A DNA stretch of 49,832 bases from an uncultured Alphaproteobacteria bacterium (GTDB taxonomy: Bacteria; Pseudomonadota; Alphaproteobacteria; Caulobacterales; Aquidulcibacteraceae): contig CADEEA010000019.1 in NCBI GenBank assembly GCA_902826245.1, forward strand, positions 1 to 49,832. Reading direction: 5' to 3'. A program made the position numbers and the translations under genes. Shown piece after piece: positions 16,297-25,443 of the stretch; position 1 is the stretch's first letter, and every line of letters begins with the position of its first letter. The notes beneath the pieces are model-generated. The model was not told the origin of the DNA, ran no database searches, and saw only the letters and a list, made by a program, of their open reading frames with translations.

Positions 16297-18336
16297 TCAA
16301 TTCGGCCGGTGCGCCGGCCCCGAGATGCCTACCGCCGCGCGCAGATCGCTTGCCTGCATCAGCCGTCCCTCCCGCATCACGGCGATCACATTGCGCAGAT
16401 CGCCGATGTTCCGGCTCGGATCGCCTTCCACCAGGAACAGTTCGGCGTTCCGCCCTACGCTGATCGCGCCCGACACATCGCCTGCGCCAAACTCGCGCGC
16501 CGGCACGATGGTGGCAGTGGCGAGCGCTTCCGCCGGGCTCATTCCTGCTTCCACGTAGAGTTCAAGCTCACGCACCAATTCCAACCCCGAACCGTCCGTG
16601 CCGGCCACGATCGTGATACCGCGTCGGTGGAGCTCGCCGACAAGCGCCACCATCGCCGCGAAGCTCCGGCGCATCTGTGCGCGCGAGATTTCCGGCGTCG
16701 GCGAAAGGCCCCCGCCGCGGAAGCCGCGCTCAACCTGCACTGGCATGGTCCCCGTGAACGGAGCGTAGGGCGCCGCCATCTCGCCCGGGTCTGGTACGTA
16801 GAGCGGCTCAAACGTCGACAGCGTGGGGTCGACGACCACGCGCCGCCGTTGCAATTCATCAAGGTAGGCCGTCATTGCCGGCGATCGCAGATCGACATCG
16901 GCGCCGTAGCGGCCAGGGCCGTAAAACCGCGGCAGGCCGTTATTGGTTTGGATGACGCTCTCCGGCATGGCCTGCATGATCACCCAATTGATGTGGGTGA
17001 TCTCGTCATATCCGGCACGCACAGCTTCTAGCGTGCGCATCCCCTGGGGAATGTGACCGCTCACCCGTAGGCCAAGGCGATGGGCCTCCTGCGCCATCGG
17101 CCGCACCCATGCGGGGTTGAGCGAGCCGTAGAGCTTAATGCCGAAATACCCCTCGGCCTTGGCCCTCCGCACGGCAGCGACCGCCTCCGCACGCGTGCGC
17201 ACGATCACCGCGACCTGCGCCGAGTTCGGCCCTTCGCCGTCGATCAGCATGGACGCCACGATGCGCGTGCCCAAAATTTCGCCGCGCTCGATACGCGCGC
17301 GCCGCGCCGGCGCCACCGCGGGATTGTTGCCGGGATCGCGAACGCTGGTGATGCCCTGCGACAAGAGCAGCGGGCCGGTGTCGTCGCCGCCATAATGCTG
17401 GTGATTGTCCCACAGGCCTGGGACCAGCGTACGCCCCGCACCCTGGTAGACAATTGCCTGCGCCGGCAGCGACGCCTCCCCGGCAGGCGTTACGCTCGCA
17501 ATCCGGCCGTTATCGACAACGACCGTCATATTGTCACGAAATGCTCGCTGCTCGGCATCGTAGATACGCACGCTTTGGAATACGACAGGCGTTGACGGCC
17601 GCGGCGCGATACGGGCGACCAATTCCGCGCTGCGCGCCGAAAGCGCCGCGTCCTGAGCCTGATTCAGTTGTTGCGCGACCCCTTCCCATCCGGCGGGCAT
17701 GTAACTCAAGAAACCTGCCGTTCCGAAGAACCGCTCACCCTCGTACCAGACCGGAAATGGCGAGAGCCCAACGCCCAGAATGGCGTAAGCCGTCAGCGTC
17801 TTCGTCTCGGCGCCATTGCTCACTTCCAGCGTCGCCAGGCGCTCCATGCGCGCTTGCCCGGAAGGCAGAAGCGCCAAGGTTTGGTCGGGCGCCCGCATCA
17901 GGGCGTCGGTAAATCCAATGGTGGAGTCGAGCGTGCCTCCGAAGGAAACGTAATATCCCGTACCGGCGCCACCGCCATTATCGACCGGGCTACGATACTC
18001 GTAGCCGGCGCTGCTCCGCTGAAATGACTCAGCGGCATCCCCCGCGGGCGTCGAGCCGCGTACAGTCTGCGTGATCAATCCGCCGTCAGCGCCAAAACTG
18101 AGCTCCTGGTCGATGTCGGTAGCAAAGCCGCGCAAGAGCAGGTTTTCTCTTGAGTGGCGCGCTCCATCCGGCGTGGCCCACCGGTAGGAATGCCCGTGGA
18201 TGGCGCTGGTGGAGGTGATCACCCAGAGCTCGGCGTCGGCAGGGGGCTGCGCCAATTGCGCCGCTGGGACCTGAGCTGAGGCGCCCAACGTGAGAGCCGC
18301 CAGCATTCCGAGCAAGGAAATCAGAAAACGACCCAT
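16297..18336 (-). CDS. exported amidohydrolase with a large N-terminal domain
   Basis: 679 residues from MGRFLISLLGMLAALTLGAS (ATG 18336), which starts a signal peptide ending near ASAQ; 33 extra residues upstream are not signal-like. Residues about 25-245 form a domain I do not recognise, beginning with AELWVITSTSAIHGHSYRW. Residues about 250-670 are an amidohydrolase-superfamily TIM barrel: HxH is H312/H314 in LWDNHQHYGG, the Lys is in GIKLYG, further ligands are SGHIPQ and DEITHINWV, and the last Asp is in VAGTDGSG. This is the imidazolonepropionase-like arrangement, seen in exported peptidases and cyclic amidases; the substrate is unknown. It is followed by another amidohydrolase pair on the same strand after 95 bases. 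Confidence 0.85.
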   Translation of the reverse strand: MGRFLISLLGMLAALTLGASAQVPAAQLAQPPADAELWVITSTSAIHGHSYRWATPDGARHSRENLLLRGFATDIDQELSFGADGGLITQTVRGSTPAGDAAESFQRSSAGYEYRSPVDNGGGAGTGYYVSFGGTLDSTIGFTDALMRAPDQTLALLPSGQARMERLATLEVSNGAETKTLTAYAILGVGLSPFPVWYEGERFFGTAGFLSYMPAGWEGVAQQLNQAQDAALSARSAELVARIAPRPSTPVVFQSVRIYDAEQRAFRDNMTVVVDNGRIASVTPAGEASLPAQAIVYQGAGRTLVPGLWDNHQHYGGDDTGPLLLSQGITSVRDPGNNPAVAPARRARIERGEILGTRIVASMLIDGEGPNSAQVAVIVRTRAEAVAAVRRAKAEGYFGIKLYGSLNPAWVRPMAQEAHRLGLRVSGHIPQGMRTLEAVRAGYDEITHINWVIMQAMPESVIQTNNGLPRFYGPGRYGADVDLRSPAMTAYLDELQRRRVVVDPTLSTFEPLYVPDPGEMAAPYAPFTGTMPVQVERGFRGGGLSPTPEISRAQMRRSFAAMVALVGELHRRGITIVAGTDGSGLELVRELELYVEAGMSPAEALATATIVPAREFGAGDVSGAISVGRNAELFLVEGDPSRNIGDLRNVIAVMREGRLMQASDLRAAVGISGPAHRPN

Positions 18337-18431
18337 GGCCGAGACCCTCCGCACAGCGGAACACAGCCCAAGCTGCAGCCAAAGGCAAGCCGATCTCAAA
18401 GACTGAGCGACCAGTTGCCGCCGTGCTTCGT

Positions 18432-19673
18432 TCAACGGGGCCGGTAGCGGTCCCGCAGGCGGGTCTGACGCGAAACCAGCGGCTGTTCGGCGCCTTCTAT
18501 GAACACGGCTACCGGCGCGCTCATCACTTCGAGCGGGTCGCCGTCCCAGATCACAACGTCGGCGAAATAGCCACGCTCAAGCCGCCCCAATTGTTCACCC
18601 ACGCCAAACACTTCGGCGGGACCGCGAGTGACGGCCGCAAACGCGTCGTTCCAGTCCAATCCATTGGCGACCGCGTTCCCAGCCAGCTGCAACGCCAACC
18701 GCGCCTGATGCGCATCGATCGAGCCCGGCTGCGGCGCAATGGCGATGCGCACGCCTGCGCGCTGCAACAGCGCGGCGTTGTCGAGACGAGCCGATAGACG
18801 TTCGAATCGATCCGGCAAATTCGAAAGCGGGTCGAGGATCACCGCAATCTGCGCCCGCGCCAATTCATCCGCCACCTGCCAAGCCTCAGCTCCGCCATGG
18901 ATCGCGAACCGCAAGCTCGGGTTGGCGCGTTTGAACGCAATAAGGCGACGAATATCAGCCGCGCTCTCGACGCGCACCAGAAACATGCCATGCCCGCGCG
19001 CGAACGGCGCCAGCGCTTCTGCATCGAGCTCATTCAACACAGCGCCGCCCTGACCCGAACGATAGCGGCCCGGATACTCACGCGCATCGCGCAACGCCGC
19101 CTCGAACGCCGGCCACAGCGACGCGCGAGACGAGCCAGTGCGCGTCGCGCCGGTTTCGCCCAACTCGACCACCATGAAAGCATTGGCGCGAAACACGCTG
19201 TCGGCGCGCCCGCCGAGCGCCACCAAAGCGCCGCGGCCGCCGAACATGGAAGGCGTTTCCGAGGGGGCTATCGCAGCGCGGGTGACACCCTCCATGCGCG
19301 TCACCGCCACCGCTGTGACGCCCGGATTGAAGGCCCGTCCAGCGTCGGCTGCGGCTGCCGCCAGCTCGCCTTCGATGTCGGCGTCGTTGGGCGCTCCTGA
19401 ACCGGATATTTCGTTAAGGCCCACTTCGCTCATTGCGGCGAAGGCGCCGGGCGTAACGTAGCGGCCTTGCGCATCGATCACGCGCGCGCCGCGGGGCGCG
19501 GCGATCTCGGCGCCCACGGCGCTTATGCGCCCATCGACAATCAGGACGTCGCCGCTCTCGATGATTCCCGCCGCGCCGTTGGTGACGACGCGCCCGTTCT
19601 GGATCAGCACCGTCTCGGCCGCCGCGGGTGCGGCAATGGCTAGCAGTGCCGCGGCAAGAATTGTCGCTCTCAT
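18432..19673 (-). CDS. exported amidohydrolase-like protein lacking the HxH metal motif
   Basis: 413 residues with a signal peptide (MRATILAAALLAIAAPAAA). The fold is amidohydrolase-like: an N-terminal beta-sandwich (VLIQNGRVVTNGAAGII), then the strand that normally reads TPGxIDxHxH, and a C-terminal GYFADVVIWDGDPLEV segment. In place of HxH it has YVTPGAFAAMSEVGLNEIS, so two metal ligands are missing; only one later His segment (FAIHGGAEAW) is obvious. Catalysis by the usual mechanism is therefore unlikely. Its start overlaps the stop of the preceding, HxH-bearing gene as ATGA, so the two are probably made in equal amounts and may form a complex. The function is unknown. Confidence 0.8.
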   Translation of the reverse strand: MRATILAAALLAIAAPAAAETVLIQNGRVVTNGAAGIIESGDVLIVDGRISAVGAEIAAPRGARVIDAQGRYVTPGAFAAMSEVGLNEISGSGAPNDADIEGELAAAAADAGRAFNPGVTAVAVTRMEGVTRAAIAPSETPSMFGGRGALVALGGRADSVFRANAFMVVELGETGATRTGSSRASLWPAFEAALRDAREYPGRYRSGQGGAVLNELDAEALAPFARGHGMFLVRVESAADIRRLIAFKRANPSLRFAIHGGAEAWQVADELARAQIAVILDPLSNLPDRFERLSARLDNAALLQRAGVRIAIAPQPGSIDAHQARLALQLAGNAVANGLDWNDAFAAVTRGPAEVFGVGEQLGRLERGYFADVVIWDGDPLEVMSAPVAVFIEGAEQPLVSRQTRLRDRYRPR

Positions 19674-21058
19674 TGTCCGCGCTCCCGATAAGTCTGGCCC
19701 AACTCAAAATCGGAATGCGGTTCGCGCGCATCGCCGCGCCGATAGATCAGCGCGCCGTCCATGTAGACGTGCTCCGCCACTGCGTAAGTCGACAACGGGT
19801 CACCCGACCAGATCACGACATCCGCACGCCGTCCGGCCTGCAACGAGCCAGTCTCCTCCTCGATCCCCAAGGCGCGCGCCGGGTTGCGGGACAACCAAGT
19901 CCATGCTTCCCCTCGGCTGATGCTCAGACCTGCGCGACGCCCGTCAGACAGCGCTTTGGCGGCTTCCTGGTTCAAACGCTGCACGCCGACTTCGCTGTCG
20001 GAGTGGACGATTGCGCAGGCGCCGCCCGCGTGCACGAACGGGATGTTCTCGCGGATGCCGTCATAGGCCTCGATCTTGAAACCCCACCAATCTGCCCACA
20101 TCGCCGAGCAAATCTCCTCGCGCGCCAGCAGGTCGGGGATTTTGTAACTCTCAACGGCATGGTGGAAGGCGGCGATGCGAAAGCCGAATTCGTGGGATAT
20201 CTCGATGGCGTTGGCCATTTCGTCGGCGCGGTAACAATGCCATTGCAGCAGGATTTCGCCGTTGAGCACGCCAGCCAGCGTTTCCAACTCCAGATCTCGA
20301 TCCGGCGGATCGCCCTCTCCGCTTTCGCGCTGCGCCTGGACGCGGCGATTGTACTCCGCAGCGCGCGCAAACGCGGCGCGATAACCCGCGACATTGCCCA
20401 TGCCTGTCGACGGCGCCGAATTGCGCCCGCCATAGACGCGTGCGGGGTTCTCGCCGCACGCCATTTTCAGACTCTGCCGGGCGTCGGGAAATTTCATTTC
20501 CTGCACCGTCCGCGCGCCGAGCACCGGGCGCAGCGTCACACCGCGCCCTCCGAATAAATTCGCCGAGCCCGGGAGGATGTGCAGCGTAGTGATGCCGCCC
20601 GCTACGGCACGCTCGAAGCCCGGGTCTTGCGGCCATACGGAGTGTTCCGCCCAAACCTCAGCGGTATTGGGATCGGTGGCTTCGTTTCCGTCCGAGGTCG
20701 CGTCGATCCCAGGCGAGGGGTAAACGCCGATGTGGGAATGCACGTCGATAATGCCGGGGGTGACGAATTTTCCGGCGCCGTCAACAATTGTGACGCCCTC
20801 CGGTGCTGCGGCGCCCTGGCCGACGGAGACGATCCGGCCATCGCGGATCAACACGTCGGAATTGGTCAATTCGCCGCCGAGGCCATCCAGAACGGTCGCG
20901 CCGCGGATCAAAATGGGCGAAGAGGCGCGCGGCGCGTAGGTAGAGGAATAGGCCGCCCGCGCTGTCGCCTCATTCGTATCGTCAGCGGCGACGCTTGCGC
21001 AGCTGGATGCTCCCAAAGCCGCGGCAAGCGCCAAGAATCTCAAGAATTGCGGTCGCAT
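19670..21058 (-). CDS. exported amidohydrolase with an intact metal site
   Basis: 462 residues from MRPQFLRFLALAAALGASSC (ATG 21058). The N-terminus is a signal peptide and the Cys at residue 20 could be a lipoprotein cysteine, though the preceding ASS is only a fair lipobox. The amidohydrolase site is complete: HxH in TPGIIDVHSHIG, later histidines in LLQWHCYRADEM and FHHAVESYK, and an Asp in IVHSDSEVG. The C-terminal ALGIEEETGSLQAGRRADVV is the usual second half of the beta-sandwich. The substrate is unknown. It is translationally coupled to the HxH-less homologue downstream and starts 93 bases after the dnaE stop. Confidence 0.87.
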   Translation of the reverse strand: MRPQFLRFLALAAALGASSCASVAADDTNEATARAAYSSTYAPRASSPILIRGATVLDGLGGELTNSDVLIRDGRIVSVGQGAAAPEGVTIVDGAGKFVTPGIIDVHSHIGVYPSPGIDATSDGNEATDPNTAEVWAEHSVWPQDPGFERAVAGGITTLHILPGSANLFGGRGVTLRPVLGARTVQEMKFPDARQSLKMACGENPARVYGGRNSAPSTGMGNVAGYRAAFARAAEYNRRVQAQRESGEGDPPDRDLELETLAGVLNGEILLQWHCYRADEMANAIEISHEFGFRIAAFHHAVESYKIPDLLAREEICSAMWADWWGFKIEAYDGIRENIPFVHAGGACAIVHSDSEVGVQRLNQEAAKALSDGRRAGLSISRGEAWTWLSRNPARALGIEEETGSLQAGRRADVVIWSGDPLSTYAVAEHVYMDGALIYRRGDAREPHSDFELGQTYRERGQ

Positions 21059-21151
21059 GGAAGTCCCCTCGCTTCCCGCATTTGAGCGGCCTGGACTTGA
21101 CGGGACAAGCCCATGCACGCGTTTCGGGAGAAATCTGCGACGAAGCGCGGG

Positions 21152-24100
21152 TCAGATCACCCGTTCAACGCCCCGCGCCGCCTTCAGCGCCGCCCGCGCA
21201 GCCGGGCTTGCCGTCACCATGGCTTTGGTAGCCAGTTCAACCTCGCGCCCGTCGTTCAAGCGCAGAACCAGTCGCAGCGGCCTTGCTTCCCCTGCTTGCG
21301 GCTTAGGCAGGGCGCTCATTGTCTGCGCCAGCAAAGCAATGGGCGCGCCTTCTTTCAACACAACGCGCAAATCCTCGGTGGTGCGCGCCTCCACAGCTTC
21401 GATGGGCTCGAACGCATCCGCAGACATACGCATATCCCCGTCCCGATAACGCACGCGGCACCGGAAAGCGTAGCTCTTGCCGACCTGTACAGCCTCGCGC
21501 ACATGCGCCACGCCCTCCGGCATCACTGCCGGTTCGAAATCGCCGGTGGGATCGGACATCGAAACATAGGCAAACGTATCGCCAGAGGGCCCCGTCCGGT
21601 ATTGGATACGCCGAACGACGCCCGCCATCAGGTAGGCGCGCGGCTCTGTCTCACCCTCCTCCATGATGTCGGCAATGCTCGAATAACGCTCGCCTGCATC
21701 AGTGAAGAAATCCGACAAAGGGTGGCCGGACAAGTAAAACCCCACGCTCTCGCGTTCTGCATCCAAACGGTCCTGCGACGACCATGCCGGCGCTTTCGGG
21801 AAACTCGGCCGCGCGCTCGGCTCCTCTGCGCCGAACAAACTTGCTTGCGAGCTCGCGCGCTCTTCAGCCGCCCGCTGCGCGTAAGCGGCGATCGTCTCGC
21901 AGGCGGCGAACGCACGTGCGCGATCAGGCTCCAACGCATCGAGCGCGCCTGCCTTGGCGAGATTCTCCAATTGCCGCTTGTTAATCGCCTTGGGATCGAG
22001 CCGTTCGGCGAAATCGTACAGCGCCTTAAACGCGCCGCGCTGCTCACGTTCGGCGACCACTGCGCCCATAGCCGCCAGGCCCACATTGCGCACCGCGCCG
22101 AGCGCATAGCGCACCGCCAAGCCGCCCTCCATCGCCTGCACTTCAAAGTCCGCACTCGAGGAATTGATATCCGGCGGCAGAACTGTCACGCCAATGCGGC
22201 GCGCGTCTTGATGGAAACTCGCGAGCTTGTCGGAATTGGAGAGGTCGAGGCTCATCGATGCGGCGATGAAATCCACCGGATAATGCGCCTTGAGATAGGC
22301 GGTATGGTAGGCGATGACGGCGTAAGCTGCGGCATGGGACTTGTTGAAGCCGTAGCCCGCGAACTCTTCCACAAGATCGAAAATATGCGACGCCAGCCCC
22401 TCGGTGACGCCGCGTTCCTTTGCGCCGTCGATGAACCGCGATTTTTGCTTGGCCATTTCCGCGGGCTGTTTTTTGCCCATGGCGCGGCGCAACAGATCGG
22501 CTTCGCCGAGCGAATAGCCGGAGAGCACCTGGGCGATTTGCATCACCTGCTCTTGATAGACGATGACGCCGTAGGTCTCCTCTAAGATCGGCTTGAGCAT
22601 CTCGTGGAGATAATCCGGCTGCTCGCGCCCGTGCTTCACGTTTGCAAACCGGTCGATGTTCTTCATCGGCCCTGGCCGATAGAGGGAGATCAACGCGATC
22701 ACGTCCTCCAAACAGGTCGGCTTCACCTTGCGCAGGGTATCGCGCATGCCCTGGCCTTCAAGCTGGAACACGCCGAAGGTGAGGCCGGATTGCATGAGGG
22801 CATAGGTCTCTGCATCATCGAATTCGAGCGCGTTGATATCGAGTTCGACGCCGCGCTGCTTCAGGGATTTGAGCGCACGATCGATGACAGTCAGCGTCTT
22901 CAACCCGAGAAAGTCGAACTTCACCAGGCCAGCAGCTTCAACCCACTTCATGTTGAATTGCGTCGCCGGCAGATAGGCGCGCGGATCGCGATAGAGCGCC
23001 ACCAGCTCGATCAGCGGCCGGTCGCCGATCACCACGCCGGCCGCGTGCGTCGAGGCGTTGCGGTAAAGCCCTTCTAACTGCAACGCCGTGTCGATCAACG
23101 CACGTACTTCGGGCTCCTTGCGTGCATCCTTCAGGCGTTGCTCAACTTCGACCGCCTCCGCCAATGTCACCGGGTTCGCCGGGTTCGCCGGAACCAATTT
23201 CGCGAGTTTATCGACCTGGCCGAACGGCAATTGCATCACCCGACCGACATCGCGCAGCACCGCGCGCGCCTGCAGCGTGCCAAAAGTGATGATGTGGGCG
23301 ACACGATCTTCGCCGTACTTATTCTTTACATAATCGATGACCTCGCCGCGACGCTCCTGGCAAAAATCGATGTCGAAGTCAGGCATCGAGACCCGCTCCG
23401 GATTGAGGAAACGCTCGAACAGGAGTCCCCATCGCAGCGGGTCGAGATCGGTGATGGTGAGCGCCCAAGCGACTACCGAGCCCGCACCCGAGCCGCGTCC
23501 CGGTCCAACCGGAATGTCCTGCGCCTTCGCCCATTTGATGAAATCCGCGACGATCAGGAAATACCCGGGAAATTGCATCTGGGTGATCACGCCCAGCTCG
23601 TACTCGAGGCGTTTCCAGTATTCTTCCTCCGGCGCTGCGCGACGGTCGCCGAGAGCCTTCAAACGCGCCTTCAAGCCGGCTTCGGCTTGCGCCTTCAACT
23701 CGGCCGGCTCGTCGCGACCGCGTTTGGTGTCGAAGCGCGGCAGGATCGGTTTGCGTTTTTCCACGCGCACGGCGCATCGGCGCGCGACCTCGCTTGTATT
23801 GGCGATCGCCTCCGGCAGATCGGCGAACAGCGCGCTCATCTCCGCTTGGGATTTGAAATAATGGTCAGACGTTACGCGCGGTCGATCTTCCTCGCCCAGA
23901 TAAGATGACGCAGCGATGCACATGAGCGCATCGTGGGCGGCGTGGTCGCTGCGTTTAGCAAAGCGGATGTCGTTAGAGGCGACCAGCGGCAGCCCTAGCG
24001 CGTAGGCGAAATCGACGAGCGCGCCCTCGCTTTCAGCTTCCGCCCTCTCGCCATGGCGTTGCAGTTCAACGTAGACCCGGTTGCGGAAAGCGTCGGAGAG

Positions 24101-24559
24101 TTGCTTGAGCAGCGCCTCGGCGGACTCGTGCTTACCCGCCGTGATGAGGTTCGCCGCCGCGCCTTCGCCGCCGCCAGTGAGCGCGATCAACCCGCCCGAG
24201 AGTTCCAAGACCCGCGCCAGCTGGACATGCGGATCGCCATGAGCGGCGCCGTCGAGGTAGGCGGCCGAAGAGAGCCGCATCAGATTGGAATAGCCTTCAT
24301 CGGTTTGCGCAAACAGCGCCAGGGCGCCGGAAACGCCGCCCTCGTCGCGCACGTTCAGGGTCAAGCCCACGATTGGTTGCACGCCAGCCTCCGCGGCGGC
24401 TTCCGAAAATTCGAGCGCGCCGAAGAGATTGTTGGAATCTGTCAAGCCCAGGGCGGGCATATCGAGCTTGGCCGCGAGCTTGACCAGATCCTTCACGTGC
24501 GCTGCGCTCTGCAACAGCGAATAGGCCGAGCGCGCGCGGAGGTGGATAAAGGGAGCCAT
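21152..24559 (-). CDS. dnaE: DNA polymerase III subunit alpha
   Basis: 1135 residues from MAPFIHLRARSAYSLL (ATG 24559, GGAG upstream); the longer frame to 24664 starts in repeat-containing intergenic DNA. This is the replicative polymerase. Domains in order: PHP (about 1-260), palm with the catalytic aspartates D396/D398 in MPDFDIDFC and VGPGRGSGAGSVVAW just before it, fingers, then the beta-clamp binding motif QASLF within ASSQASLFGAEEP, an OB fold (about 950-1050) and a tail. In the PHP domain the first metal motif is HLRARSAYS, so the second His and the acidic residue are replaced, as is common in alphaproteobacterial DnaE. It lies downstream of lolD; a gap of 197 bases holds an inverted repeat. 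Confidence 0.97.
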   Translation of the reverse strand: MAPFIHLRARSAYSLLQSAAHVKDLVKLAAKLDMPALGLTDSNNLFGALEFSEAAAEAGVQPIVGLTLNVRDEGGVSGALALFAQTDEGYSNLMRLSSAAYLDGAAHGDPHVQLARVLELSGGLIALTGGGEGAAANLITAGKHESAEALLKQLSDAFRNRVYVELQRHGERAEAESEGALVDFAYALGLPLVASNDIRFAKRSDHAAHDALMCIAASSYLGEEDRPRVTSDHYFKSQAEMSALFADLPEAIANTSEVARRCAVRVEKRKPILPRFDTKRGRDEPAELKAQAEAGLKARLKALGDRRAAPEEEYWKRLEYELGVITQMQFPGYFLIVADFIKWAKAQDIPVGPGRGSGAGSVVAWALTITDLDPLRWGLLFERFLNPERVSMPDFDIDFCQERRGEVIDYVKNKYGEDRVAHIITFGTLQARAVLRDVGRVMQLPFGQVDKLAKLVPANPANPVTLAEAVEVEQRLKDARKEPEVRALIDTALQLEGLYRNASTHAAGVVIGDRPLIELVALYRDPRAYLPATQFNMKWVEAAGLVKFDFLGLKTLTVIDRALKSLKQRGVELDINALEFDDAETYALMQSGLTFGVFQLEGQGMRDTLRKVKPTCLEDVIALISLYRPGPMKNIDRFANVKHGREQPDYLHEMLKPILEETYGVIVYQEQVMQIAQVLSGYSLGEADLLRRAMGKKQPAEMAKQKSRFIDGAKERGVTEGLASHIFDLVEEFAGYGFNKSHAAAYAVIAYHTAYLKAHYPVDFIAASMSLDLSNSDKLASFHQDARRIGVTVLPPDINSSSADFEVQAMEGGLAVRYALGAVRNVGLAAMGAVVAEREQRGAFKALYDFAERLDPKAINKRQLENLAKAGALDALEPDRARAFAACETIAAYAQRAAEERASSQASLFGAEEPSARPSFPKAPAWSSQDRLDAERESVGFYLSGHPLSDFFTDAGERYSSIADIMEEGETEPRAYLMAGVVRRIQYRTGPSGDTFAYVSMSDPTGDFEPAVMPEGVAHVREAVQVGKSYAFRCRVRYRDGDMRMSADAFEPIEAVEARTTEDLRVVLKEGAPIALLAQTMSALPKPQAGEARPLRLVLRLNDGREVELATKAMVTASPAARAALKAARGVERVI

Positions 24560-24654
24560 GTGATTCCTAGCTCCTAATATGGACCCGCTGCGGCGGCGCC
24601 GCCAGCGCCCAGTAGGTCGCCCGAAAGTGCAGCAAATGCGGTGCTCGGCGTCGC

Positions 24655-24730
24655 GCTTCGACAAGCTCAGCGTGACGCCATTTCTCCTCAGCGCTACGCC
24701 ATTCTGCGTCAGCCTGAGCCTGTCGAAGGC
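24655..24730. repeat. imperfect inverted repeat in the lolD-dnaE gap
   Basis: GCTTCGACAAGCTCAGCG begins the left arm (24655-24678) and the right arm (24706-24730) is its imperfect reverse complement, ending CCTGTCGAAGGC. Arms of about 24 bases enclose a 27-base centre. The CTTCGACA(A/G)GCTCAG core resembles palindromic repeats scattered between genes of many proteobacteria. Confidence 0.7.
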
Positions 24731-24756
24731 CGCACCCGATTAACGTCCGCGTCGCT

Positions 24757-25443
24757 TCAGTTCCGCCGCACCAATTTACCATGATCGAGCGCCATGACGC
24801 GATCCATGTATTTGGTCAGCTCAAAATTGTGGGTCGCAATCAGCGCCGCTGCGCCCTCCTTGCGCACCAGATCGGACAACACGCCGAACACGGTGGTGGA
24901 GGTGTCGGGATCGAGATTGCCGGTGGGTTCATCGGCCAGGATCAGAATTGGGTGATTGATCATGGCGCGCGCGATCGCGACACGCTGCTGCTCACCGCCG
25001 GAAAGCTGCGCGGGTTGGTGCCGGATACGATCACCTAGCCCCATGATGCCGAGCAAGCGTTCGGCCTCCGCGTAGGCCTCCTTGCGCTTACGACCTGCAA
25101 TCAGCGCCGGAAGCGCTACATTCAAGAGCGCGTCGAACTCGGCCAAGAGGTGATGGAATTGGTAGACGAAGCCGATGCGGTTGCGGCGCACCGCGGTGCG
25201 GCCCTCGTCGCCAAGCGACCAAACCGGCTCTCCGTCGATGTAGACTTCGCCCGCATTGGGCCGCTCAAGCAGGCCAGCCGCGTGCAGGAGCGATGACTTG
25301 CCGGAGCCCGAAGGGCCGACGAGGCCAACGATTTCTCCCGGCATGATCTGAAGGTCGACGCCCGCAAGCACGGCGAGTTCGCCTGCGCCTGACTTGTAAC
25401 GCCGCTCGAGCCCAGAAATGGAAAGCACAGGCGCGCTATTCAT
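24757..25443 (-). CDS. lolD: lipoprotein-releasing ABC transporter ATP-binding protein LolD
   Basis: 228 residues from ATG 25443, which overlaps the lolC stop by 8 bases; the longer frame to 25506 lies inside lolC. It powers the LolCDE complex that lifts mature lipoproteins out of the inner membrane and hands them to LolA. Walker A is GPSGSGKSS (about residue 46), the Q-loop is in GFVYQFHHLL, the ABC signature is LSGGEQQRVAIARA, Walker B is LILADEPTGNLD and the switch His is in ATHNFEL. The direct coupling to the membrane subunit separates it from the related MacB-type ATPases. Confidence 0.95.
   Translation of the reverse strand: MNSAPVLSISGLERRYKSGAGELAVLAGVDLQIMPGEIVGLVGPSGSGKSSLLHAAGLLERPNAGEVYIDGEPVWSLGDEGRTAVRRNRIGFVYQFHHLLAEFDALLNVALPALIAGRKRKEAYAEAERLLGIMGLGDRIRHQPAQLSGGEQQRVAIARAMINHPILILADEPTGNLDPDTSTTVFGVLSDLVRKEGAAALIATHNFELTKYMDRVMALDHGKLVRRN

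Noticed and set aside
16304..16319. GGCCGG-TGCG-CCGGCC hairpin as a bidirectional terminator between the aldehyde dehydrogenase and amidohydrolase genes
   Set aside because: It lies within the last codons of the amidohydrolase gene and no T-run follows on either strand.
21113..22585. 490-codon open frame on the plus strand
   Set aside because: Antisense to the 3' part of dnaE, no recognisable motif, composition rich in Arg/His/Ala as in shadow frames.
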